Assembly (NCBI RefSeq): GCF_030704535.1
Contig: NC_081818.1
Span: 23,848,001-23,912,000, forward strand
DNA length: 64,000 nt
DNA from: Vitis vinifera
Taxonomy: Eukaryota > Streptophyta > Magnoliopsida > Vitales > Vitaceae
Reading direction: 5' to 3'
The position numbers and the translations under genes were made by a program. Each line of letters opens with the position of its first letter. Position 1 is the stretch's first letter. This document shows, in pieces, positions 54,517 to 64,000 of this stretch. The notes under the pieces were generated by a model. The model was not told where the DNA came from. It made no database searches and was given only the letters and a program-made list of their open reading frames with translations.

Positions 54517-57500
54517 ATGGACTGTTCTTCTGTGATCAAATGGCGTAGTCTGTGTTTCTTTAGGGTCGTTTTTCTCATCTGGGTCTTGGGGTTTCCTCTA
54601 AAAGCTGTCGTGTCTGTTAGCTCAGACAAATCAGTTCTTCTTCAGTTCAAGGACTCGGTCTCCGACCCGTCAGGGCTACTCTCCAGCTGGAAATCCAGCA
54701 ATTCGGATCACTGTTCGTGGCTCGGCGTCACCTGCGATTCGGGCTCCCGGGTTTTGTCCCTCAACGTTTCGGGTGGCTGCGGTGGAGGTAATTCCGATTT
54801 GAATGCTTTATTGGGTTCTCAATTTCCTCAGCTTCCGCTATTTGGGTATGGAATTATGAAGAACTGTACGGGTGGTAATGTGAAACTGATTGGAACATTG
54901 TCTCCTGTGATCGCAAAACTTACTGAGCTTAGGGCTTTATCGCTTCCCTACAACGAATTTGGTGGCCAGATTCCCATAGAAATTTGGGGTATGGAGAAGT
55001 TGGAGGTTCTTGATCTAGAGGGGAATTCGATGAGTGGATCGTTGCCAATTCGTTTTGGGGGTTTAAGGAATTCGCGGGTTCTGAATTTGGGGTTTAATAA
55101 GATTGCGGGGGTGATACCCAGCTCCCTTTCGAATTTAATGAGTTTGGAGATCTTGAATTTAGCGGGCAACATGGTTAATGGAACAATTCCAGGGTTCATT
55201 GGCAGCTTTAAGGAGCTGAGGGGAGTTTATTTGTCATTTAATCGGCTTGGTGGGTCTATTCCGAGTGAGATTGGGAGCAATTGCCAGAAGCTCGAGGATT
55301 TGGATTTATCAGGTAATTTATTGGTGGGTGGAATTCCAAGCAGTTTGGGGAACTGTAGTCAGCTGAGGTCAATTCTGTTGTTTTCCAATCTGTTGGAAGA
55401 GGTTATTCCAGCTGAACTTGGTCAGCTTCGGAATCTTGAAGTGTTGGATGTGTCAAGGAATAGCCTTAGTGGATCAATACCTCCTGCGCTGGGAAATTGT
55501 TCTCAATTGTCAGCACTTGTGCTCTCAAATCTATTTGATCCGCTTCTGAATATCAAGAATATGAAAGGGGACTCTAATTCAGGGCAGTTGGTTTCTGGTA
55601 ATGATGATTATAATTATTTTCAAGGTACAATTCCGGTGGAGATCACTACCCTTCCAAAGCTCAGGATAATATGGGCGCCTAGGGCAACTCTCGAGGGTAG
55701 GTTTCCAAGCAATTGGGGAGCTTGCGACAGCTTGGAGGTAATAAACTTGTCTCAGAATTTTTTCACTGGAGAAATTCCAGAGGGGTTTAGTCGCTGCAAG
55801 AAGCTGCATTTTCTTGATTTAAGCTCGAATAAGTTAACTGGAGAGCTTGTTGAGAAACTTCCAGTTCCGTGTATGACTGTGTTTGATGTTAGCTGCAACC
55901 TCTTGTCTGGTCGCATCCCCAGATTTTATTATGGAAGCTGCACTCGTGTTCCTTCTAATAACCGATATGTGCTTGAATCCTCCAGCCTGTCATCTGCATA
56001 TGTATCTTTTTTTGCAAACAAAGGAATCGTTGAAGCCCCTTTATTGTTTTCCAAAGGGGATGACAGTCTTTCAGTATTTCATAATTTTGCCAGTAACAAC
56101 TTCAATGGTACCTTTGAGTCAATGCCAATTGCATCAGACAGACTGGGGAAGCAAACTGTTTACTCATTTCTCGCTGGTGAAAACAATCTTACTGGACCAT
56201 TCCCTAGAAATTTGTTTGACAAGTGTTATGGATTGAATCGAGTGGTTGTTAATGTTAGCAACAACAGAATCTCTGGTCAGCTTCCCACAGAAATCGGTGC
56301 ATTATGCAAAACTCTTACACTTTTGGATGCCTCTGGGAATCAAATTAATGGGTCTATACCCCATAGCATTGGGAATTTGGTGTCTCTTGTTGCTCTTAAC
56401 TTGAGTTCAAACCATTTACAGGGTGAGATTCCAAGCAGTCTAGGCAAGATAGAGGGTCTTAAGTATCTGTCTTTAGCTGGTAATATTCTGACTGGCCCCA
56501 TTCCGTCCAGCTTGGGGAATTTGCAGTCCTTAGAAGTGCTGGAACTTTCTTCGAACTCTTTATCTGGTGAGATTCCAAGAGATCTTGTGAACTTAAGATC
56601 CCTAACTGTTCTTCTGCTCAATGATAACAAGCTCTCAGGGCAGATTCCCTCAGGTCTGGCAAATGTGACAACACTCTCGGCATTCAATGTTTCCTTCAAT
56701 AACTTGTCTGGGCCGCTGCCATTGAACGATAATTTGATGAAATGCAGCAGCGTCCTTGGAAATCCTCTTCTTCGGTCTTGCCGCTTGTTCTCTCTAACAG
56801 TGCCATCCTCAGATCAGCAAGGTGGGGTTGGAGATTCACAAGATTATTCCGCTTCACCTTCAGGAAGTCCAACAAGAAGTAGAAGCAGTAGTTTCAATTC
56901 AATTGAGATAGCATCCATAACATCTGCATCAGCAATTGTTTCAGTTCTTCTAGCTCTTGTTGTCCTCTTCATTTACACGAGAAAATGCAACCCAAAGTCC
57001 AGAATTCTGAGATCTGCCAGAAAGGAAGTAACAGTTTTTAATGACATAGGGGTTCCATTGACATTTGAGAACGTTGTGCGGGCAACAGGAAGTTTTAATG
57101 CAAGCAACTGCATTGGGAATGGAGGCTTTGGGGCAACATACAAAGCTGAGATCTCACCAGGAGTCTTGGTGGCAATAAAACGGCTTGCAGTTGGACGGTT
57201 CCAAGGGGTTCAACAGTTCCATGCCGAAGTCAAAACTCTTGGAAGGCTAGATCATCCCAATCTTGTGACTTTGATAGGTTATCACGCCAGTGAAACAGAG
57301 ATGTTCCTCATATATAATTATTTGCCTGGTGGTAATTTGGAAAAATTTATCCAGGAGAGGTCTACAAGGGCTGTGGATTGGAGGGTACTTCACAAGATTG
57401 CTTTGGACATAGCCCGAGCACTTGCCTACCTACACGATCAGTGTGTCCCACGGGTCCTCCATCGTGATGTCAAGCCTAGCAACATACTGTTGGATGATGA

Positions 57501-57936
57501 CTTCAATGCTTATTTATCCGACTTTGGACTGGCCAGGCTTTTGGGACCTTCAGAAACCCATGCAACCACAGGTGTTGCTGGAACTTTTGGGTATGTTGCT
57601 CCTGAGTATGCAATGACTTGCCGAGTCTCTGATAAGGCCGATGTCTACAGTTATGGGGTGGTTCTGCTTGAATTATTGTCCGACAAGAAAGCCCTAGATC
57701 CTTCGTTTTCATCATATGGGAATGGCTTTAATATTGTTGCTTGGGGCTGCATGCTCCTGCGACAGGGCCGCGCCAAGGAGTTCTTCACTGCAGGTTTATG
57801 GGATGCAGGTCCCCACGATGATTTGGTAGAAGTTTTACATTTGGCTGTTGTATGTACTGTTGATTCTCTTTCTACCAGGCCTACAATGAGGCAAGTTGTA
57901 AGACGGCTGAAGCAACTGCAACCCCCATCATGTTAG
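54517..57936 (+). CDS. RPK2: LRR receptor-like protein kinase RPK2/TOAD2
   Basis: RPK2 is a plasma-membrane receptor kinase acting in anther development, embryo patterning and CLE-peptide control of meristem size. It is a single exon of 1139 residues (Arabidopsis protein about 1150). Order: signal peptide (about 1-35), N-terminal cap with [11 protein letters not shown], about 20 leucine-rich repeats interrupted by an island with [15 protein letters not shown], a Ser-rich juxtamembrane stretch, a transmembrane helix (about 800-822, [12 protein letters not shown]), and a kinase domain. Kinase residues are intact: glycine loop [11 protein letters not shown], Lys888 in VAIK, Asp984 in HRDVKPSN (an RD kinase) and Asp1002 in SDFG. 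The start is the ATG at 54517; a TTG five codons upstream is in frame but not a likely start. The leader contains the telomere-like string TAGGGTTAGGGTTTT at 54419-54433. Confidence 0.95.
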   Translation: MDCSSVIKWRSLCFFRVVFLIWVLGFPLKAVVSVSSDKSVLLQFKDSVSDPSGLLSSWKSSNSDHCSWLGVTCDSGSRVLSLNVSGGCGGGNSDLNALLGSQFPQLPLFGYGIMKNCTGGNVKLIGTLSPVIAKLTELRALSLPYNEFGGQIPIEIWGMEKLEVLDLEGNSMSGSLPIRFGGLRNSRVLNLGFNKIAGVIPSSLSNLMSLEILNLAGNMVNGTIPGFIGSFKELRGVYLSFNRLGGSIPSEIGSNCQKLEDLDLSGNLLVGGIPSSLGNCSQLRSILLFSNLLEEVIPAELGQLRNLEVLDVSRNSLSGSIPPALGNCSQLSALVLSNLFDPLLNIKNMKGDSNSGQLVSGNDDYNYFQGTIPVEITTLPKLRIIWAPRATLEGRFPSNWGACDSLEVINLSQNFFTGEIPEGFSRCKKLHFLDLSSNKLTGELVEKLPVPCMTVFDVSCNLLSGRIPRFYYGSCTRVPSNNRYVLESSSLSSAYVSFFANKGIVEAPLLFSKGDDSLSVFHNFASNNFNGTFESMPIASDRLGKQTVYSFLAGENNLTGPFPRNLFDKCYGLNRVVVNVSNNRISGQLPTEIGALCKTLTLLDASGNQINGSIPHSIGNLVSLVALNLSSNHLQGEIPSSLGKIEGLKYLSLAGNILTGPIPSSLGNLQSLEVLELSSNSLSGEIPRDLVNLRSLTVLLLNDNKLSGQIPSGLANVTTLSAFNVSFNNLSGPLPLNDNLMKCSSVLGNPLLRSCRLFSLTVPSSDQQGGVGDSQDYSASPSGSPTRSRSSSFNSIEIASITSASAIVSVLLALVVLFIYTRKCNPKSRILRSARKEVTVFNDIGVPLTFENVVRATGSFNASNCIGNGGFGATYKAEISPGVLVAIKRLAVGRFQGVQQFHAEVKTLGRLDHPNLVTLIGYHASETEMFLIYNYLPGGNLEKFIQERSTRAVDWRVLHKIALDIARALAYLHDQCVPRVLHRDVKPSNILLDDDFNAYLSDFGLARLLGPSETHATTGVAGTFGYVAPEYAMTCRVSDKADVYSYGVVLLELLSDKKALDPSFSSYGNGFNIVAWGCMLLRQGRAKEFFTAGLWDAGPHDDLVEVLHLAVVCTVDSLSTRPTMRQVVRRLKQLQPPSC

Positions 57937-59092
57937 CCATTTTGATGAGGCCCCTATTGATTAACTTAGTGATGTAGAAGGTAAAAGTCCCAATTGTGAT
58001 TTGTACTTTTGCACTTGTTCCTCGGCCTGACTTAGATTGAATTCGAATTGTAGTTAATTCTACCTGTAAATTGTATTATAGTTCTGCCCCCATTTTTTTT
58101 TTAATGCCATTTTCCCTGATCACAGAGGGCTTACTGATGAATCTGCAGAAGAATGCAGATGATTGCTCCCCATCTCATATACGTGTACTTTAGTCCCATT
58201 TGTTGTTTAATAAAACTCATTTTCCTTTTTGTCCGGAGAAATCTGCCTCAACACCCTTGCTGATGCACTCAAATTGCCAAAACGCTACTCGGCTTCTCCT
58301 CTTGCTATGCCTACATTAGTTCCCTGAGCCCCCAAGGGTTCTGGTTAAGCTTGCATTAATCTTTATGGGTCTTGGCATTTGATCACTTGGATGATCCAGA
58401 AAGATCATGCAGGCACTATCAGTGTGCTGTTGGGACTTGGGATTGGTATCTGAGATTTCATTGTCCACCACCACTGTGATGACCTGCAAAACACTGCCTA
58501 CCATCATTCTACTGCACTCTTCATTCCAGGCCCTAAAATGAAGCCCACAACCTAGCACTACCATTTCCAATACTGACTTGAGTGAAAGCCACTCATTCCC
58601 CACCCTCATGAAAAAGAACAGAAAAGTAAAAGCAGAGAAGTAGATCCAGGTTCACCCATAACCTGGAACAAGTTCTTCTGTCCGTCCAAAATGGCCACTC
58701 TCCTCCACCATGTGTATCCTACTTGCATCTGTCTGCCTTCCTGTGCTTCAATAGCTAGAGAGGATTTAATATGGAACCATAATGAAGAAGAGCATCATGG
58801 GTCCAACTTCACAATATACCTTCACCCAAAAGTTGGGAAAGCTAAAGCATCAAAGGAGTTTGTGAAGAGAGAGCAACAGTATAAAAGTAAAAGAAAAAAA
58901 AAAAATTCCCAACACAATTTAAATGTCTTCTATTCTCATTTTGACCTTTCGAACGAGAGGCTTCATGTACTGAATAAAATACACCTGCCTGGTCTATCAA
59001 AAGACGAAAAAGGGGAGAAAAGAAAACTCTAATTAAAACTCTAATTAACCTTTTTGATCACCTTCCTTTTTGGCACCATTGACCATTTGCCA
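57937..59092. other. Tail-to-tail spacer between RPK2 and the AFP gene
   Basis: 3' UTRs of two convergent genes. A 97-codon minus frame (58316-58609) and a 113-codon plus frame (58691-59032) occur, but neither resembles a known family nor has flanking exons. An A-rich stretch lies near 58890-58905. Confidence 0.5.
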
Positions 59093-62000
59093 TTACAAAA
59101 GAGAAGATGGGTAAACAACTATATGCCGCAACGGGTGAGCAACATCACTGCCACCAGCATGCTTAACAAACTCAGCGGGAGACAGAAAGGTTCCATGGCA
59201 AACACATACTATTCTCACCTCCTCTCCCTTCTTATACCTGTAAAGAAAGCCATCTACCTTTTTCCCATTGGGGCCATCTCCTGTGGTAGACACACACGGC
59301 ATATCTTCCATCACCTTCCTTGCCATTTCACTTACTCCCCTGCTAGAAATTGTGGGTTTCTTAGGTTGATTCTCTGCCACTACTCCTCCAACCTTGCCTG
59401 ATTTCTCTGGTGTCCCAGGACTGATTAAGGGTTTCTGCTCACTCTGGCCTGGTAAAGACTGAATACTTGCTGGGCTTCTTGCTTCACTGCATTTGTTCAC
59501 TCCTTTAACTTGAACCAAATGAATACTAATAAAGTTAGAGGTTCAGTAAAAGCATTTGTTGCATATCATACGGCTAATTTTCAGGATGTTTTGAGGCAAA
59601 TCTGATGCTTACAGTGAAGCAGAAAAGCCTGTTTCTGTACCCTAGCACATTGGATTGAATCACATTTGAAGAAGTAAATGCATTGTTTGGAGACTAAAAC
59701 CATGCCAAAACAGGCTAATAAAATGCACGTGTCAAATTTGGTTATAAAGAGAGTTCTGCCAATCCATTCTGGCATGCCCTGAACAAATTCCTAAATAATT
59801 TTCACATGGAAGTCTCAGTGACAGCAAGTCGCAATGAAGAAACAACATTTGATATCATACAATTAATAAAGAAATTTCTGTCCATGAGCAATGGCTCACA
59901 GGAGCTTCACTTGGTTCTCTTGGCCTAAAGGGACAAAAAAGACACATTCTGAAAAAGGAATCTCTGAAATTACTTGGGCTCCAGTCAGCACTCATTCATT
60001 TTCTGACAGGAAAAGAATGCTGGTTTCAATCAAACCGAATTTAAAATCCTCACTCCACAATAGCAGTCAAACTTGCTCCCTCTGTCTTTTTCCCTTGTAA
60101 ATTATGAGATTTGCAATGATAATGCAGAAGAAAATTCCTCTTAAAAGTCCATGTGGACATGTTTCCACCACAACCACTCACCCCTAAGGTGCATTTTCAT
60201 TGTAAAATATTGGTCAAATTCCAGGGACTCGTACCCTTGTTTTTTTGAGAGAGATTTTTAATGTGAATCACAACCTCAAAAAGCTAAAAACTCCAGTAAG
60301 AGTGAATTGGCATACTGAGATAGAAAAGCCTCAATAATGGAAGATGCACCTAAAATGAGAAGCTTATTCCTCACACCAGTGGCTTGAAAAAACTGAAACC
60401 CGATATTTGATGGCTTTTACCCAAAAGGTATTTGCAAGATGATGTTGAGACATGCTTGGACCATCAGAATTCCAGTTATATATAGACCAAGACAGAGGAT
60501 GGACAAATAAATACTTCCACTAATAAGAAAGAACAAAAACTGCCCTATCAATACTCTATTAATTACACCCACCACATTATTCATTAGCTACATCTACTTC
60601 CACAAACAAAGGATAAACCTCAGATCGTAAAAATTGCGGTACATGTGCAAGTTTAATGACATACATGAATCAAACTAAACTAATATGATAGAAACAAGCA
60701 GATATTTTTTTACTTCCAAACATGGAAAAGAGTAGCGTTTGAATGACTTTTTAACTTGTAATCACAACATACAATGCAGTGGTATAGCATGGGATTCCCT
60801 TGCCATTCTAACACGGCATGGTCTTGAACCAAGAACATCAAACACATCAAATGCACCCAAAATCGTTCTAATGAAAGGATACAGAGAATGCAGGTTTTTA
60901 TATTTCATAATGCTTGTTGTGAGAGTATATCTAGAATATCATACTAATTGAAAACATATGTGAAAAGAAAGAAAGATGGTTTGCAACAATGCTAAAAACA
61001 CAAATCAAAAAGAACTGTGGAGTTCAATAGAAATAACATATACCCAAAACACACCAGAAGAAAATGCTCCTCAGGAGAAGTTCATGTTATAAAATTTTCA
61101 CACATGTTAATGATTATTTGAGAGATGGAGCTGCAATTCCTAATAAGATCAATCTCAGGCTCTTAACTCCGTACAAGTTTGAAACCAAACATGGTATCAT
61201 TTGCAGAATGACATTAAAACAATGATATGTAACATAAGAATCCAACCGAACCCGAAAAACCCCAGCCCAGTTGAGCTAGCAAAAAACAAAAACTAGCTAA
61301 TTTGCAAGAATGAAACATAATCAACTCTTCTAGAATCTTTAAAAAAAATACATTCTATGGTCATCCGTCGATCCTCATCCCATTAGAAGGAATGCGATGA
61401 ATGAAAAGGCAGTTAAGCAAAACGAGAATCAATTTTCACATTCTCAAATTTAACCAGAAGAAGCAAACAATAATTAGAAAAGAAAATTGTCAACAATGAA
61501 TTTTCAGAGAAAAAATACGCAATACCTTGCATTGGTTGGCTCTCGAATTCGGAAATCCCAGAAGAACTCCTTTGCGATCCCACTGACCCTTGTGATGATG
61601 GTGGTAGTGGTGGCGGTGGAGGTGGTGGTGGTGTTGTATTTCCCTTCAAACCACCATCACCCAACCCATTAGCTCTTTCGGTTTTGCTAGGTATGAAGCC
61701 TCCTATAGTCCAACTAGGCATGCCCAAGTATGGCTGCTGCAGATGGTTTCCATTCCTACCCATTGGTGGTTTGTCCTCAACTACCTTATCTTCTTCGCAA
61801 TTCTCCTCCAAACTAGCTCGATCCCTGTCTCGGCTCCTGGCTGTCTTGTAACTTCTCTGCTTCGCCGTTCTCTTCCTCTTGGCTTCCAATCTTCTCAGCG
61901 TCTGCAACTCCTTTCTCTTCCTCCACTCCTCCTCCGTCTCCATTGGAAGGGAGCACGTTCTGGTGAGCGCTGTGATGGGTAGCACAGTGGATGCTCTGTC

Positions 62001-62273
62001 TTGGTACCTCAGTGGGGTCATGAAATCCGAAATGGAAGACGACCGCGTCAGCATCTTCGCTTTCTTGGGGTCCACCCCAAAACGACCGTTCAATGATAGC
62101 CCCAGACTCAGCTCTATCTCACCAGTCTCTTCGCTTGCTGCTTCCTCGAATTTTCTCGGAAAAAGGTTACCAGCAATGACTCTCTGCAACAGATCTCCCG
62201 GGAGCCCATTCATTTGCACCGAAACACGTTGGGTTTCCCTGTTCCCACTCTCTCCAACCTCCCCCATACTCAT
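59093..62273 (-). CDS. AFP: NINJA-family protein AFP (ABI five binding protein, TMAC2/AFP3-like)
   Basis: AFP/TMAC2 proteins are nuclear adaptors that bind ABI5-type bZIPs and recruit TOPLESS co-repressors, damping abscisic acid responses. Two exons, 62273-61526 and 59508-59093, joined in phase across a 2.0-kb intron, give 387 residues. Features in order: EAR repression motif LSLGLSL (residues 55-61); the conserved block with EEEWRKRKELQTLRRLEAKR followed by a basic nuclear-localisation stretch (KRKRTAKQRSYKTARSR); a run of prolines; and the C-terminal protein-binding domain MPCVSTTGDGPNGKKVDGFLY through VCHGTFLSPAEFVKHAGG to HPLRHIVVYPSSLL. The start is the first ATG in frame (MSMGEVGE); a second lies two codons on. 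AFP4/TMAC2 is suggested by RPK2 next door (adjacent in Arabidopsis, from memory); AFP3 is also possible. A uORF lies in its leader. Confidence 0.93.
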
Positions 62274-62414
62274 TAATGGTCTCAATTCACACAAAACCCA
62301 GCACCAGAAAACTTAATCACAAAGCAGAATCCTAGCAGAAAAATAAGATTTAAAAAAAAAAAAATTCAAACAAAACAAAACAAAACAAAATCAGAAAAGA
62401 AAAAAGAGAAGGGG

Positions 62415-62513
62415 TTATTCAACCCATTTGAAAACAACTCCAACACCATTTTCACGAAACCAAGAAAGCAAATTATCGCGGGAAAGGCCCGGTGGCACGA
62501 AAGCGGAAGCCAT
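62415..62513 (-). CDS. Candidate peptide-coding uORF in the AFP 5' leader
   Basis: A 32-residue frame starting MASAFVPPGLSRDNLL and ending GVGVVFKWVE, closed by TAA. It ends 141 bases before the AFP start and begins about 45 bases downstream of the start site predicted from the TATA box. The peptide has balanced, protein-like composition with several aromatic residues, unlike a random leader frame. A conserved uORF could lower AFP translation conditionally. Transcript inclusion and conservation are not shown by this window alone. Confidence 0.4.
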   Translation of the reverse strand: MASAFVPPGLSRDNLLSWFRENGVGVVFKWVE

Positions 62514-62585
62514 GATAGATAGGAGATTATGATGACAACGATGATGGGAGAAGGAAACGGAAAGGAAAACAATTAAAAAGGAAAA

Positions 62586-62593
62586 TTTATATA
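62586..62593 (-). promoter_or_regulatory. TATA box of the AFP gene
   Basis: TATATAAA on the minus strand. Start of transcription would be near 62556, giving a leader of about 280 bases that includes the uORF at 62513-62415. Confidence 0.6.
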
Positions 62594-62677
62594 TTAGAGC
62601 GGAAAGGATTTTACTTATGGGGGTGTGGAAATGACCAGAATGGACTCGCAGAAGAAACGGAAGCTGTGACACAAGGA

Positions 62678-63151
62678 CACGTGGAGGTCATGAGGACTCT
62701 TAAACACCCACGTGTTTTTGAAAAGCCAGATTTCACGGCGACGCCAAACATGCGTCGCCACCTCCTTCCCTCTTCTAAAGCTGTCTCCATCAGACACGTG
62801 TCGTCTCGTCAACATCCACTCACCACAGCCCGCCACGTCTCGGAAAAAATCTTCTATAATATTTCCTCCTCTATCTCTCTCCTCTTCGGGAAGCTCTCTA
62901 CCGTCCGCTTTGTGGGTCCCGCTCCCTGGCCCACTTCCCTGAACGATTGAGATTGTAGGGAGCTGGCTTCTATAGCTACGGCGCTGTGGCTGCTTCTTTT
63001 ATCGACACGTGGCAGACAACCTCGCGTGTCGAGTCTGCTCCGTTTCTTCACCCGAGGCGCGTATTATGAATCGGTAGGGGAAGGCTGGAAGGGCAATCGC
63101 TGCGTGCAATTCGGCACCGTACTTGCGTGATGGAAAGGACACGTGTACGTG
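62678..63151. promoter_or_regulatory. Cluster of ABRE/G-box (ACGT) elements in the AFP promoter
   Basis: CACGTG occurs at 62678-62683, 62709-62714, 62795-62800, 63006-63011 and 63140-63145, with further ACGT cores in CCACGTCT (62834) and TACGTG (63146). GACACGTGGC at 63004-63013 matches the strong ABRE consensus bound by ABF/ABI5 bZIPs. Since AFP proteins restrain ABI5, this fits a negative feedback loop in abscisic acid signalling. Confidence 0.7.
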
Positions 63152-63219
63152 AGGGAAAGATTCCCACTGTTGCCCACTTGGTCTGTACGCCGGCCGGGTC
63201 CTCTCCACAGATCTGATAA

Positions 63220-64000
63220 TGTAGTTAAAAGTAAAAGTTAATTTTTTTTTTTTGGTAATTATTCTGAATTTATTTTATTTTGATTTTAGATTTTAATTTA
63301 TGCGTGAGGTTTTTTTTTTTTTTTCTTTTTTGGTGTGAAGTAATTATTTTTGGAATCAGATATGAGTAGGGGGAGCAGGTGAACGAGATTGACAGGTGGA
63401 GGGTGGTGTGGCAATAGAGACGTTACAGGTAGAGGTGGGTGGCAGAGGAACAGCCAAGCACAGGCACCAACATGTCTATGTCCATCATTATATCTTCGCT
63501 TTTTTCATATCACATCACCTGTCAATTAAGTTTCCTTTTTTTTTTTTTTTTTTTCTTTTCAAGTAAACAAAAATAGATTGGTTTAATTTTTAAATTAATG
63601 TGTACATGTTTTGTAAGTTTAGGATGATCAACTTTTAAGAATATGCAACGGACGAAAGGAAATCATATTCATTGATGATATATGAACTATAAATATAGGT
63701 TAATATTGAGGGTCGCTATGAATATTTACTTTGTCCGTCAGTATCTAAAAAATATAATTATAACCAAAGATGAAAATATTGATGACGTATTTTTATGGAT
63801 ATGTCAAGAAATATTATTGAATATTTTGATATAAAATATCAATAAAAATTGATCAAAAATAATAATAAATATTTTAAAGTTATTATACTAAAAAAATGAT
63901 ACACAATTAGGAGATCAAGATCTCCTAATCTCAAATTTTGCTCTAATGTGTATAATATAATTTATTATATTTAACATTAATTGGCTCTGTCAAAGTGTAT
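63220..64000. other. AT-rich region beyond the AFP promoter
   Basis: Long T runs (63241, 63310 and 63536) and low-complexity AT sequence up to the window edge. No gene is supportable. Confidence 0.5.

Noticed and set aside
58316-59032. Open frames between RPK2 and AFP (97 and 113 codons)
   Set aside because: No family resemblance, no supporting exons, and they lie where two 3' UTRs converge.
62274-62294. Longer N-terminus of the AFP protein
   Set aside because: The codon at 62294 is TTG; the first in-frame ATG is at 62273.

Overview
This window is a stretch of dicot nuclear genome. The genes are split by GT-AG introns, the spacers are AT-rich, there is a decayed plant LTR retroelement, and every recognisable product is plant-type (RPK2, NINJA/AFP, CRR7, SPIRAL1-like, RIK, EXO70E). 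Gene content and order are what I would expect of grapevine (Vitis), but the species is an inference. I assembled the exon models by hand from splice sites. Each complete multi-exon model closes in frame with no internal stop, and this is the main support for the coordinates.

Layout. 1-1352 (+): 3' end of a half-size ABC transporter (ABCB27/ALS1 type). 1999-7443 (-): eIF3m in ten coding exons. 9413-11577 (-): a SPIRAL1-like microtubule protein with a 5'-leader intron. About 13.97-16.76 kb: decayed Ty1/copia-type retroelement remains with two gag-related pieces and one LTR-like stretch. 18979-27115 (+): RIK, a KH-domain protein, in twelve exons. 30241-32199 (-): EXO70E-type exocyst subunit in a single coding exon. 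34863-37949 (-): serine carboxypeptidase-like SCPL25 in eight exons. 38-43.7 kb: a large gene-free spacer ending in a striking 107-bp fold-back. 44183-44689 (+): a 112-residue proline-rich plant protein of unknown role. 45149-46380 (-): CRR7, a chloroplast NDH assembly factor. 47799-48939 (+): an unknown plant protein with a cysteine-rich tail. 49.4-54.4 kb: gene-free spacer. 54517-57936 (+): the receptor kinase RPK2, intronless. 59093-62273 (-): a NINJA-family AFP/TMAC2 repressor with one 2-kb intron, a candidate peptide-coding uORF and a promoter dense in ACGT elements.

These are housekeeping, developmental and hormone genes with their own promoters, not an operon or a dedicated pathway. 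What binds them is ancestry. From memory of Arabidopsis locus numbers, SCPL25, RPK2, TMAC2, SP1L3 and eIF3m sit at At3g02110-At3g02200. RIK and EXO70E1 are neighbours at At3g29390/At3g29400. ALS1 and CRR7 lie near each other at At5g39040/At5g39210. The window therefore looks like an ancestral block that was kept together here and split in Arabidopsis.

I did not find a clearly new biological system. The best leads are the 32-codon uORF ahead of the AFP gene, the fold-back plus AACGG (MSA-like) elements ahead of the 112-residue unknown gene, an uninterrupted run of 26 G, and an in-frame alternative N-terminus for CRR7 encoded by its own intron.
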